Part shown: positions 28,667-36,601 of the stretch, one piece after another | Layout: each line of letters opens with the position of its first letter | Position numbering within the stretch: the first letter of the stretch is position 1 | Virus record (IMG/VR): IMGVR_UViG_3300006874_000043 | Coordinates: 1 to 36,819 of that record | Length of the DNA: 36,819 nucleotides | Direction: 5' to 3' (one strand) | DNA from: a virus | The notes under the pieces: model-generated | What the model was told of the DNA's origin: nothing | Database searches by the model: none | What the model saw: the letters and a program-made list of their open reading frames with translations, nothing else | Position numbers and translations under genes: made by a program

Positions 28667-28674
28667 TATTTATC
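28667..28674 (-). promoter_or_regulatory. Possible late promoter box before the M15 hub gene
   Basis: Minus-strand GATAAATA, one base from the T4 late consensus, overlaps the end of gp5. It is about 18 bases before the next gene's ATG and just upstream of its AGGAGG. Chance matches are frequent in this composition. Confidence 0.35.
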
Positions 28675-30787
28675 CAATGTCATTAAACACACTAGGCAAA
28701 TTAACAGCTATATGTTTATCAAATGCGTCAGCTGATGCCTGTTGCGATTCCAAAAGTGCGTTATATCTGCCTCGAGCATCACCTAATGAAAGTAAAACGG
28801 GCGAAGTAGTAATTGTGGACTTATTTGGTCCAACACCTTCATATCTACTCTTTCCAGTTCTAGGGTTAGGAATACCTGCCCAAATGCCTGAAAGATTGTA
28901 TGCAAATGACTCATCAGTAATATCTCCATCTAGCCATTGATTGAGGCCTCCGTCCATTTCCATGAGACCAATTGCCAATTTATCCTGAGTTGCAGAATCA
29001 AATCTATCATTTCTGGACGCATATCCAGAGTTCACCACTCTTTTCAGTGTTCCACTAATAAATTGGTATCTACCAACCGCAGTACTAATACTTTCACATT
29101 TGGGCGGTCCTTCAATACAAGCAACACCACGGTCAATGAGATCCTGTTGATAGTCTATGACTTCGCCTACTGTCATTTCGGACAATGGTTTACCTGGTCT
29201 ATTATTTGATTTAATTTGACCGAATATTGCATTATAACCATCCGCTTCAGATTCAGCTGAATTTATCATATCAAGTATAGGTTTCATCGAATCGGCTTTA
29301 TTTGCAACAATGTCCGCTTTATTAGTATTCCTTACGGCGTCCTTTATTTTATCGGTACCAGTTCTATTTCTACCACTATGACCAGCACCAGCAGTTACAC
29401 CAGTAGAACCAGAGGATCCTTGTCTGGCAACAAAGGCTGTATTCTTTGAAGGTGGTTCTGGCATTGCTGGTACAGTACTCAATTCTGCAAAATCAAGTGT
29501 CTCTAAGAATCCGCCGACTACTCCTGCAGCAAAAGTTGGTCCTCTGAGTCTACCAGCAAGATTGACCAGGTTATCAACTTCAACCAAAACACCACCATAG
29601 ATTTCAGTATATGTGCTTGATCGTAATTTTGCCGGTCCAACCAAACTGTCCAATTGTATACCAAGACCACCAAATTTTGTTGGAACTGAGCCAGCGGCAT
29701 CAACAAAATAGTTATTTACAGCAGCATTATAGTCGCCGGCGACAAATAAATTATAACCTTCAGGGCCGACTGATGTATTATGTGATAAAAGACTTGTTTG
29801 TTTTGTATAAGGTGCAACTTGATTCCAAGACTCACCAGCTTGAAGTTTCATATTTCGTCTGGAATAAAGTGACATATTACTGACATTAGCTGCCATTCTT
29901 ATTTCAGCTGCACGAGCAGATAGCTGGTCACTAGCATTAAGTGCTAACTGGCCGCCAATCCCAAACTCGGCGTTACCGTGAACAAGTAATTTATAATCAC
30001 CAAGAACCTCGGTTGTCATATTGCCTTTTACATACATTGTAGCATCACTGGCAATATGAACGTGGCTTTGGCCGCCGACATAAACATGACTGTTCTTTAT
30101 GGATACATCAAATTTATCTTGATTTGATTTATATGTAACATTTCCTTTGGAGTCCATTTGAATATATGAACCCTCTTTGTGCCAAATCATAATACGTTCA
30201 CTGTCAGGTGTATCGTCCATCTCAATGACGTGCTTTCCTGTTTCCCATATTTTATTGTGTGGCCACTTAGCATTATATGCTGGAGCTGGTTCGTCCCAAT
30301 CATCTTCTGAATTTGCTATTTTAACATTTTCTACTCTATTCATTTCCTGAGCAAGAATGTAGGTTTCGTCTAAGTTTTCACCACGCAATAATCTTGATGT
30401 GGGTGCCTGGCCCCAGCTGTCAGGATCTGCTCCCTTTGCAACCAATTCACCATCCTTATCTGGATATACACCCCATTTAGCAGTTTCTGGATGGTCTGGT
30501 GATACATCAAAACTTGTAGGTATGAGACCAAGGACCATAGGTTGTTGTGCGTCTCTACCATCAAGAAACATTCCCCATACGAATGAATTTAATGGTGGCA
30601 AGGAAATATTTGGATCATAATTGCCGGCTACACATTTTGCCCAAGGAAGAAATTTTGTAGGGACTTCATCATTACCACCATGAACACCAAAGGCGCGAAC
30701 TCTCACACGAGGCTCACCTGTGTCATCTTGAGCCTCAACGACACCTATAAAGAATAAAGGATTTTTAATTCCGCCTGCTTCAAACAT
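28670..30787 (-). CDS. 5: gp5-like hub/needle protein with C-terminal lambda-R-like lytic domain (705 aa)
   Basis: Residues 1-115 form an OB-fold-like N-domain (GVVEAQDD, VRVRAFGVHG, LPWAKCV, LPPLNSFVWGMFLDGRDAQQPMVLGL), as in gp5 and VgrG proteins. From about 185 to 330 (TGKHVIEMDDTP, GSYIQMDSKGNVTYKS, DATMYVKGNM) runs the beta-helix needle. T4 gp5 has its T4-type lysozyme between these two parts; here nothing enzymatic sits there. Instead the C-terminus (about 495-680) carries ILDMINSAESEADGYNAIFG, STAVGRYQFISGTL and LSGIWAGIP. These match landmarks of the phage lambda R transglycosylase (WSEG, GAGRYQ, CSNIWASLP), with the Glu of SAES as candidate catalytic residue. The protein would pierce the outer membrane and cut the glycan strands. 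The start shares a TAATG with the upstream gp27-like gene, its expected partner in the hub. Confidence 0.88.
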   Translation of the reverse strand: MFEAGGIKNPLFFIGVVEAQDDTGEPRVRVRAFGVHGGNDEVPTKFLPWAKCVAGNYDPNISLPPLNSFVWGMFLDGRDAQQPMVLGLIPTSFDVSPDHPETAKWGVYPDKDGELVAKGADPDSWGQAPTSRLLRGENLDETYILAQEMNRVENVKIANSEDDWDEPAPAYNAKWPHNKIWETGKHVIEMDDTPDSERIMIWHKEGSYIQMDSKGNVTYKSNQDKFDVSIKNSHVYVGGQSHVHIASDATMYVKGNMTTEVLGDYKLLVHGNAEFGIGGQLALNASDQLSARAAEIRMAANVSNMSLYSRRNMKLQAGESWNQVAPYTKQTSLLSHNTSVGPEGYNLFVAGDYNAAVNNYFVDAAGSVPTKFGGLGIQLDSLVGPAKLRSSTYTEIYGGVLVEVDNLVNLAGRLRGPTFAAGVVGGFLETLDFAELSTVPAMPEPPSKNTAFVARQGSSGSTGVTAGAGHSGRNRTGTDKIKDAVRNTNKADIVANKADSMKPILDMINSAESEADGYNAIFGQIKSNNRPGKPLSEMTVGEVIDYQQDLIDRGVACIEGPPKCESISTAVGRYQFISGTLKRVVNSGYASRNDRFDSATQDKLAIGLMEMDGGLNQWLDGDITDESFAYNLSGIWAGIPNPRTGKSRYEGVGPNKSTITTSPVLLSLGDARGRYNALLESQQASADAFDKHIAVNLPSVFNDIG

Positions 30788-32250
30788 TATGTACTCCAGT
30801 CAAATTTAGTTACCGACAGTCTAGTGGAAAGAATATTGTCCTCTATGGAGTGGAGTGTTTCCTTTACCAAATATTTTCCAGATAACTGTTCATGTTGATG
30901 TTTTTGAGTTCCGCTTAATGCAGATAAATCTGGCATAGTGATATTGACCACCTTTCCAGGTTTTATATCCAATCTACCTTTTAATTCCAGTGTAAGAGGG
31001 GTTCTGTTTAAGTGATGGTTATATGCTACTCGATTTGAAACTATTTCAGAAAAATGTTGTTCATTTTTTACTATGATACTGGCATTCGGCTGAGTTCCGT
31101 AATCTCGTACTACCATAAAAGTTCTTTCACTATCTCGGTCAAAATTATCTTGTATAAATGGTAACGAATGAACATCGTCCTCTATTATAGATTTTTTATC
31201 AGCATTCATATTTAAAAAATTACCAATTTCCTGATAATTGAATCTTTGATTTATAACACGTTTTCTATTAATGTCAACCTCAATAACATTATTTCTATAT
31301 CCACCAGAATAAAAATCTGCTGATGTATCTACTCTGGATGGATAACTTAATTTTTCAATAGTTTGAATTTGAGCCTCTGTTTGTGTGCCAACATTAGAAC
31401 CATATGGATTAAAAACCAAATCAATTATTCCAGATTCGGTTTTATCCTCATTTAAATTTGCAAGTTCAATTAACCACTCATCAGTTACAAAATAATATCC
31501 ATCCACCGTCTCAAAAAATCTAAATGTACAAGATGGTGATCTTGAACTGAAAGATTCTCTTGCAAGAAAATTCATAGTCTGCGCAGGGTTATAATTAGGA
31601 ATAACCAACCGCTTTATACCTTCAGTGCGTTGTAGGTAAAAATGTCTTTCTGATTCCGATTTCAAATCATATCGGGCAGATCTAGGTGGTACTTTTTCAC
31701 TATCCTTACCGGTACTATAATTTGCACCATCATTTAATCTATCAAAATATTCTTCAAAAACTCTTTTTGCCGCTGTTGAAGCAAATACATCATAAAATGG
31801 CTTTACGACCCTTTTACCAATTGTTTTAAATGATGAAGTTGATGTAAAATGCATTGCAAATGTTTTACCATCAAGACTTGATGTGGGTGTTATGCCATCA
31901 ATTTTATATATTCGAACATCCATATTAACGATAGTTCCAAGATCGTATCCTTTAATACTCAACTGCAGTCGTTCCTCTCCGCGCAGTGGTGATAGATTTC
32001 TTGCAGATGATCCACCAGCTTCAGCATCTTCTTTTGTTCTAGGCATTGCGTTTTCTAGCAAACCTACGCGATCCTCAATAAGTATTGTTCCTGTATAACT
32101 ATTCTGTGCTATGGATTGTGTCAGGCTAAACCCCGTCACCATGGATGTGATATTTACACCCTCACCACCAGGAGGTGTGCCATATGTAAATAGCACAGCT
32201 CTATCTATAGTGGCCCTAGATGGGTTATAGTCCTTAGTATTAAGTGCCAC
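30787..32250 (-). CDS. 27: gp27-like baseplate hub protein (487 aa)
   Basis: The protein is beta-rich, with NITSMVTGFSLTQSIAQNSYTGTILIED at the start and IKRLVIPNYNPAQTMNFLARES near residue 225, a pattern typical of tail-hub proteins of the gp27/gpD class. It ends SGKYLVKETLHSIEDNILSTRLSVTK, a common hub C-terminus. T4 gp27 is 391 aa. The gene is immediately upstream of and one base overlapped with gp5, the partner with which gp27 forms the trimeric hub, which strongly supports the call. Direct identity to T4 gp27 is not obvious by eye, so the name reflects role and position. Confidence 0.75.
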   Translation of the reverse strand: MALNTKDYNPSRATIDRAVLFTYGTPPGGEGVNITSMVTGFSLTQSIAQNSYTGTILIEDRVGLLENAMPRTKEDAEAGGSSARNLSPLRGEERLQLSIKGYDLGTIVNMDVRIYKIDGITPTSSLDGKTFAMHFTSTSSFKTIGKRVVKPFYDVFASTAAKRVFEEYFDRLNDGANYSTGKDSEKVPPRSARYDLKSESERHFYLQRTEGIKRLVIPNYNPAQTMNFLARESFSSRSPSCTFRFFETVDGYYFVTDEWLIELANLNEDKTESGIIDLVFNPYGSNVGTQTEAQIQTIEKLSYPSRVDTSADFYSGGYRNNVIEVDINRKRVINQRFNYQEIGNFLNMNADKKSIIEDDVHSLPFIQDNFDRDSERTFMVVRDYGTQPNASIIVKNEQHFSEIVSNRVAYNHHLNRTPLTLELKGRLDIKPGKVVNITMPDLSALSGTQKHQHEQLSGKYLVKETLHSIEDNILSTRLSVTKFDWST

Positions 32251-32253
32251 CTT

Positions 32254-32514
32254 TTACTTCCTGACTCTCATTTTTGCAATAAACTCATCTTCAATCTGAC
32301 CAATAAAGTCACTATCAAAAAGAAAAATTTCCTTTTTATTTTCATTCATATCATTTTCGAAATCAATAATTCTGTATGGTTTCCATTCTTCTGGAATAAT
32401 ACGTTTAATAATAATTTTACGGCCTGCTTCTGTACGAAGAATAATTCTATCCTCTTTACGAAGATAAATTGTTCTAAATGATTCAGGTGCTAGTTTTACA
32501 ATATCAACTGCCAT
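32254..32514 (-). CDS. Small conserved-looking protein of unknown function (86 aa)
   Basis: The start ATG abuts the gp53 stop with no gap (TAAATG) and the stop is three bases from the gp27-like gene, so it is clearly part of the operon. The sequence is rich in charged and Ile residues (LRKEDRIILRTEAGRKIIIKRIIPEEWKPYRIIDFE) and probably forms a small beta-rich domain with a C-terminal helix ending in KMRVRK. No signal peptide or membrane segment. I do not recognise the family; the place between gp53 and the hub suggests a small baseplate component or assembly factor. Confidence 0.75.
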   Translation of the reverse strand: MAVDIVKLAPESFRTIYLRKEDRIILRTEAGRKIIIKRIIPEEWKPYRIIDFENDMNENKKEIFLFDSDFIGQIEDEFIAKMRVRK

Positions 32515-32892
32515 TTAGACCTCTTTATAGTAATATAAAATATTTTCATCATTGTCCTGGTCCCTTACCCAATCGACTACATCCTGACCAGTAAGACCAG
32601 ACTGTTCTGAATATTTTTCAATTAAATAGTTATTGAATGTATATTCATCCATAGGCCACTCGTGATATGGATCAACAATATTATTTGCTAGATAAACAAG
32701 CCAAACATAATCAACGGATCCATAGTAAAATAATGCAATATCTTCTGCTCTTTCATTTTCTGCTACGGTATATGGTAAAAACAATAATGGATTTGTAGAT
32801 ACACTTTTTAAAAACTGATTTCGACGTGTAATATCTCTTACCTTTTTTCCTTGGTAATCAATAATTGGAAAATTTTGAAAATAACTAGCCAT
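32515..32892 (-). CDS. 53: Baseplate wedge protein gp53 (125 aa)
   Basis: The core ERAEDIALFYYGSVDYVWLVYLANNIVDPYHEWPMDE matches the T4 gp53 element RPEELANAIYGNPQLYWVLLMCN with DPYYGWI. gp53 clips wedges together and shares this LysM-like element with related contractile-tail proteins. It is shorter than T4 gp53 (196 aa), lacking much of the C-terminal part. The start overlaps the gp48 stop by one base (TAATG). Confidence 0.9.
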   Translation of the reverse strand: MASYFQNFPIIDYQGKKVRDITRRNQFLKSVSTNPLLFLPYTVAENERAEDIALFYYGSVDYVWLVYLANNIVDPYHEWPMDEYTFNNYLIEKYSEQSGLTGQDVVDWVRDQDNDENILYYYKEV

Positions 32893-33953
32893 TAGCCTTG
32901 CCCTCCTGCATCCGCTTGTGGCGGAGGAGCAGTAATAGTTTCAGTGGTAACAGCTTCTGCCGCACCTGAATAATCATTTGCTGTATGAATTTCAAGTTCT
33001 TGTAATTGAATGCCTAATTGAACTGCTCCAGGTTTACCATCAGTCATAATTGGAATATTACCAGTAGCACCATAATCAACATTAACTGATTGAATCATAC
33101 ATGGCTTAAATCTTGGGAAGTGTGTTTGATCCACACCTAAAAGATGTATTTCAACTACACTCGGATATCTTAAAAATGCTCGACTGATTACCTCTTCGCC
33201 GTTGATATTAACACCTTGAGTTTCCGGTAATGCTTTTGTCTTTAAAAAATGCACTATCTGTTTAATAGTTTCAGAATCTGTTTTATCAAAAGGATACAAT
33301 TCCCATGTAAATTGATGTGATTTAAGATTCACACCTTCAAACGCCAATGTCTCCTTTGGGTTTACCACATTACCAGCATATACACCAACACTACGGCCGA
33401 TGTCGCCGGGTAAAAAATTTCTTAATAGATATGAAGCACCAGCTGCGGCATCTCGTAAGCCTATTTGCTGTAATTGTGCTCCAATATCCTCTAGCGATTT
33501 TTTAAACCCCTTTGATGCAAAACCAGAACCAACATTTTGCATGAGTGTCGCCATTGAACTGGTAATATTACCTGCGGCGGTTGATATTGCATTTATACTA
33601 GCATCGCCAGCGCCAGTTTGGTTAGTCAGATATGAGGCAATTTTCTCAGAAATAAGACTTCTTTCAAATCCGTTTAAACGTAAGTCCGTTTGATCTTGTA
33701 ATTGTTTTGGAAATGGTAGTTCTATTCCTGACGAACTATTCAATGCCTTATTAATCTGGCCTTGTGTTTGAAATACTCGTGATGCGCCTAGGATGGGTGT
33801 CAGCCCTTCATAGGTTCTTCGGTCCTTGTAGGCATAATCTTTAAATACTAAAAGAATACTGTGAGCCTCGGTGCGATTAGGAAAAGACATAAATTTTCCA
33901 TCGGATGTGGATCTCTTATGCTGTTCCTTCTTCACCTGCGGTTTTGATGACAT
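32892..33953 (-). CDS. 48: Baseplate tail-tube cap protein gp48 (353 aa)
   Basis: I take the ATG at 33953 (protein MSSKPQVKKEQHK) rather than the in-frame ATG at 34001, because a GAGG ribosome site lies five bases before it and the late promoter at 33991-33998 would start the RNA downstream of the longer start. The middle has a Gly/Ala-rich helical segment. The C-terminal half carries FTWELYPFDKTDSETIKQIVHFLK, RFKPCMIQSVNVDYGATGN and IQLQELEIHT. These parallel T4 gp48 (FTWDLTPRSTEDLMAI, GPCQIQSIRFDKTPNGNF, LEITMREI). Length matches T4 gp48 (364 aa). It caps the hub and forms the platform on which gp54 and the tube assemble. It is the first gene of the leftward operon. Confidence 0.88.
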   Translation of the reverse strand: MSSKPQVKKEQHKRSTSDGKFMSFPNRTEAHSILLVFKDYAYKDRRTYEGLTPILGASRVFQTQGQINKALNSSSGIELPFPKQLQDQTDLRLNGFERSLISEKIASYLTNQTGAGDASINAISTAAGNITSSMATLMQNVGSGFASKGFKKSLEDIGAQLQQIGLRDAAAGASYLLRNFLPGDIGRSVGVYAGNVVNPKETLAFEGVNLKSHQFTWELYPFDKTDSETIKQIVHFLKTKALPETQGVNINGEEVISRAFLRYPSVVEIHLLGVDQTHFPRFKPCMIQSVNVDYGATGNIPIMTDGKPGAVQLGIQLQELEIHTANDYSGAAEAVTTETITAPPPQADAGGQG

Positions 33954-33970
33954 ATTAGCCTCGTTTTCTA

Positions 33971-33978
33971 TATAAATA
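33971..33978 (+). promoter_or_regulatory. T4-type late promoter box, rightward
   Basis: Exact TATAAATA on the plus strand in the divergent gap, about 40 bases before the gp4 ATG at 34019. A start near 33984 would give a 35-base leader. It faces the leftward box at 33991-33998. Confidence 0.65.
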
Positions 33979-33990
33979 GCTTTACAGAGA

Positions 33991-33998
33991 TATTTATA
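33991..33998 (-). promoter_or_regulatory. T4-type late promoter box, leftward
   Basis: Exact TATAAATA on the minus strand, 38 bases before the gp48 ATG at 33953. A start near 33985 would give a leader of about 32 bases. The two opposing boxes are only 12 bases apart, so their predicted start points nearly coincide. Confidence 0.65.
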
Positions 33999-34018
33999 CA
34001 AAAAAATGTGATTTAGGA

Positions 34019-34477
34019 ATGGCTTATAAAGGAAGGTTTCGACCTAAAAATCCTGGTAAATATAAGGGTGATCCAACAAGAATTATTTACAGATCCTTGT
34101 GGGAATTTAAATTTTTTAGATATGTTGATGAGCACCCTGATGTTATATGGTGGCAGTCGGAGGAGGTCGTTGTTCCGTATTTTTCTCCAGTGGATGGAAA
34201 ACGGCACAGATATTTTCCGGACGTTATTGTAAACAGAAAGATGCCAGATGGTACGACCAGGACAATAATGATTGAAATTAAACCATTTAAACAAACATTG
34301 CCACCAGATCCGAGGAAGAAAAATAATACTCCGACGGGTCGGATATCTAGGAGATATTTGAACGAGGTGAAAACATATGGTGTCAATACAGCAAAATGGA
34401 AAGCGGCAAGAAATTACTGTGCTGACAGAGGATGGGAATTTCAGATTATGACAGAAAAAGAACTAGGAATAAAATAA
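34019..34477 (+). CDS. 4: Head completion protein gp4 (152 aa)
   Basis: The sequence follows T4 gp4 closely: MAYKGRFRPKNPGKYKGDPTRIIYRSLWEFKFF against T4 MAYSGKWVPKNISKYRGDPKKITYRSNWEKFFF; then YFSPVDGKRHRYFPDVIV and MIEIKPFKQTLPP against YFMDIW and FIEIKPKKETQPP; and a shared VNTAKWKAARNYC end. Length is near T4 gp4 (150 aa). The D-x(n)-E-x-K arrangement (FPDVIV, IEIKP) resembles restriction-endonuclease-like nuclease cores, consistent with action on the packaged DNA end before tail joining. It is the first gene of the rightward arm. Confidence 0.95.
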   Translation: MAYKGRFRPKNPGKYKGDPTRIIYRSLWEFKFFRYVDEHPDVIWWQSEEVVVPYFSPVDGKRHRYFPDVIVNRKMPDGTTRTIMIEIKPFKQTLPPDPRKKNNTPTGRISRRYLNEVKTYGVNTAKWKAARNYCADRGWEFQIMTEKELGIK

Positions 34478-35092
34478 ATGGTTGCAAAGGTATTCGATGA
34501 TATTCTTCTACGAGGCATTCGCTCTGGTCAGGCTCCAGCGCGGTCCGATGAAGCAAGAAAATGGTATCGAACTCAAGCCGCAGATGTTGCAAAGGCAGCA
34601 GCAAAAGGCGATAGGATTGTAAGAGAAACAAGTTCCGACAGATTGAAGGCAAAAAGTAGATTTCGTATTGGTAGTATGTATATGTTTGTATATGATCCAA
34701 AGCACAAAGAAACTTTACCATATTACGATAGATTCCCTTTGGTGATTCCAATTGGACCAGCAAAGGATGGATTTTTAGGAATTAATTTTCATTATTTACC
34801 ACCTAGACTTAGAGCAAAATTAATGGATGCATTGTATGATACAGCAACAAATGATAGATTTGATGAGTCTACCAGATTGAGAGTTAACTATAGAATTTTG
34901 AGTGCAGCAACAAAATTTAAGGAATTTAAACCTTGTATTAAGCATTATCTCACACCACATATTCGCACAAGATTGGTTTATGTAAACCCTGCGGAATGGG
35001 ATATTGCATTATTCCTGCCAAGTGCAAACTTCTACGGGGCCGCAAGAAGCAAGGTTTACGCAGAATCACGCCAGACAATCAGAGGATTATAA
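34478..35092 (+). CDS. Probable gp2-type DNA-end protector/head-completion protein (204 aa)
   Basis: The gene starts directly after the gp4 stop (TAAATG). The core RIGSMYMFVYDPKHKETLPYYDRFPLVIPIG, followed by DGFLGINFHYLPPRLRAKLMDALYD, is a motif I associate with T4-like proteins annotated as the gp2 DNA end protector; the rest is basic and mixed alpha/beta. In T4 genes 2 and 4 are neighbours. gp2 binds the ends of packaged DNA and shields them from RecBCD after injection. T4 gp2 is longer (274 aa) and I could not align it in full, so the name is tentative. A neck or tail-completion protein is the alternative. Confidence 0.6.
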   Translation: MVAKVFDDILLRGIRSGQAPARSDEARKWYRTQAADVAKAAAKGDRIVRETSSDRLKAKSRFRIGSMYMFVYDPKHKETLPYYDRFPLVIPIGPAKDGFLGINFHYLPPRLRAKLMDALYDTATNDRFDESTRLRVNYRILSAATKFKEFKPCIKHYLTPHIRTRLVYVNPAEWDIALFLPSANFYGAARSKVYAESRQTIRGL

Positions 35093-35095
35093 TAA

Positions 35096-35881
35096 ATGGC
35101 TTTTAACATCTCACAATTTAAAGGGCAGCTCAATCAATTTGGTGGGGCCGCAAGAGCAAATATATTTGAGGTGCAAGTAATTAATCCTCCAACTTTTGGC
35201 ACAAAGGTTAATGCAACAAACTTTCATTTCTTTTGCCAGACAGCAACGGTTCCTGGTATTGCACTAGAAACACAAATGTATATGCCAGTTGCAGGACGGC
35301 CTGTTCAATTCCCTACGGGTGTTGTACCAACATCATTTAATTCAGTTTTTCTAATGGATTCCGAACACCAATTGCTTACATTTTTCCATAGATGGATTCA
35401 ACAGGTGGTAAATTATGGTGTTGGTGGTGGCAAGTTTTCATCAATTCAGTCGAGAACAGGCGGTACAATGTTACCTTTTGAAATAGGTTACATGTCTGAT
35501 TATGCAGCTGATATTATAATTAAACATTATACTACAGATTCAAATGAAAACAAATATTATGAAACAAAATTACAGAATGCATATCCAGTGGCAATTGGCG
35601 ACATTGATCTTGCATGGGAAACAAACGATTCATATTTAACATTACCAGTTTCGTTTGCATATGAGCAGATCGTCTATGCTGGTGAGGAACTTGGTAATCC
35701 ATTGTCGGGTCTCGGCAGGGGTTCTGGTTTCTTAGACGCACTTGGTGCAATCGCAGGATTTGTAGGTACGGTCCAACAAACCGTAAAACAAGGAACAAAA
35801 TTTGACTCCGTACAGGATGCAGTGAATAGAATATACAGAGTTAGAAACTCATTTAATAGGATGGCGAATACGCTTGGCTAA
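35096..35881 (+). CDS. 54: Tail-tube initiator gp54 (gp19-fold, 261 aa)
   Basis: Residues 1-190 have the tail-tube fold pattern: RANIFEVQVINPP, FFCQTATVPGIAL, PVAGRPVQFPTG, LLTFFHRWIQQVV and ENKYYETKLQNAYPVAIGDIDLAWETNDSYLTLPVSFAYEQI. This is the gp19/gp54 family. A C-terminal extension of about 65 residues (GLGRGSGFLDALGAIAGFVG, then a helix) makes it longer than gp19 tube proteins (about 163 aa in T4) and suits gp54, the first tube ring on gp48. Place next to gp26 and the putative tape measure supports gp54. A ribosome site GAGGA precedes the ATG. A tube protein gp19 is the less likely alternative. Confidence 0.78.
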   Translation: MAFNISQFKGQLNQFGGAARANIFEVQVINPPTFGTKVNATNFHFFCQTATVPGIALETQMYMPVAGRPVQFPTGVVPTSFNSVFLMDSEHQLLTFFHRWIQQVVNYGVGGGKFSSIQSRTGGTMLPFEIGYMSDYAADIIIKHYTTDSNENKYYETKLQNAYPVAIGDIDLAWETNDSYLTLPVSFAYEQIVYAGEELGNPLSGLGRGSGFLDALGAIAGFVGTVQQTVKQGTKFDSVQDAVNRIYRVRNSFNRMANTLG

Positions 35882-35899
35882 ATTATAGGAGATTATAGT

Positions 35900-36601
35900 A
35901 TGGGATTACCTAAAATTGATCTTCCGCTATTTGAGGTGTCACTACCTTCGGATGGCAGAAAGATAAAATACAGAGGATTTACTGTAAAGGAAGAAAAAAT
36001 TCTTTTGGTTGCTCAAGAATCCGAAGATCCAACACAGGAAATTTTAGCAACTAAACAGGTACTGAATAATTGTATTTATGATATTGACGTATCAGAATTG
36101 GCTATGTTCGATTTGGAATATATCCTTCTTTTGCTAAGAGCAAGGTCAGTTAATAACACACTTTCATTTGCCATAAAAGATCCAGATACAGGTGAAACTG
36201 TTGAATTAGAATTTGATATTGACGAGTTGGAACTAAACAGAAATCCGGAACACAGTAATAAAATTAAAATCAATGATGATTGGACTCTATTTCTAAAATA
36301 TCCAACGATTGATGAATTTATTAATATTTCAGAATATGACAGTGATGATCCTTTGGTTAATTATTTTGTTATGACATCATGTTTGGATAAAGTTGCATCG
36401 GAGGATGAGGTTCACGATTTTAAGGACTACTCGCCTGAACAAATTGATGAATTTATGGATAACATGTCACCAGAGGTGATACGAGGAGTCCAAAATTTCT
36501 TCACAACCATGCCACGGCTAAGACAAGAAATGAAATATACAAATAAGGATGGGAAAGAGAAAACATTCGTAATGGAGGGTATGAAGACTTTTTTTATCTA
36601 G
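35900..36601 (+). CDS. 26: Baseplate hub/tail-assembly protein gp26, zero-frame product (233 aa)
   Basis: The protein has the gp26-family pattern: an N-terminal beta segment LPLFEVSLPSDGRKIKYRGFTVKEEKILLVA, a helical stretch (QEILATKQVLNNCI) and an acidic C-terminal half with TLFLKYPTIDEFINI and VRNFFT-like VQNFFTTMPRL. Length is close to T4 gp26 (208 aa). gp26 is an assembly factor of the baseplate hub. The strong ribosome site TAGGAG lies 12 bases before the ATG. The frame ends at TAG 36599-36601, directly at a -1 frameshift signal (see next entries), so a longer product is also expected. It sits immediately upstream of the probable tape-measure gene, the usual place of tail-assembly chaperones. 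Confidence 0.85.
   Translation: MGLPKIDLPLFEVSLPSDGRKIKYRGFTVKEEKILLVAQESEDPTQEILATKQVLNNCIYDIDVSELAMFDLEYILLLLRARSVNNTLSFAIKDPDTGETVELEFDIDELELNRNPEHSNKIKINDDWTLFLKYPTIDEFINISEYDSDDPLVNYFVMTSCLDKVASEDEVHDFKDYSPEQIDEFMDNMSPEVIRGVQNFFTTMPRLRQEMKYTNKDGKEKTFVMEGMKTFFI

Noticed and set aside
33954-34001. Longer gp48 start at 34001 adding 16 residues
   Set aside because: No convincing ribosome site, and it would lie upstream of the predicted leftward transcript start; the ATG at 33953 has GAGG at good spacing.
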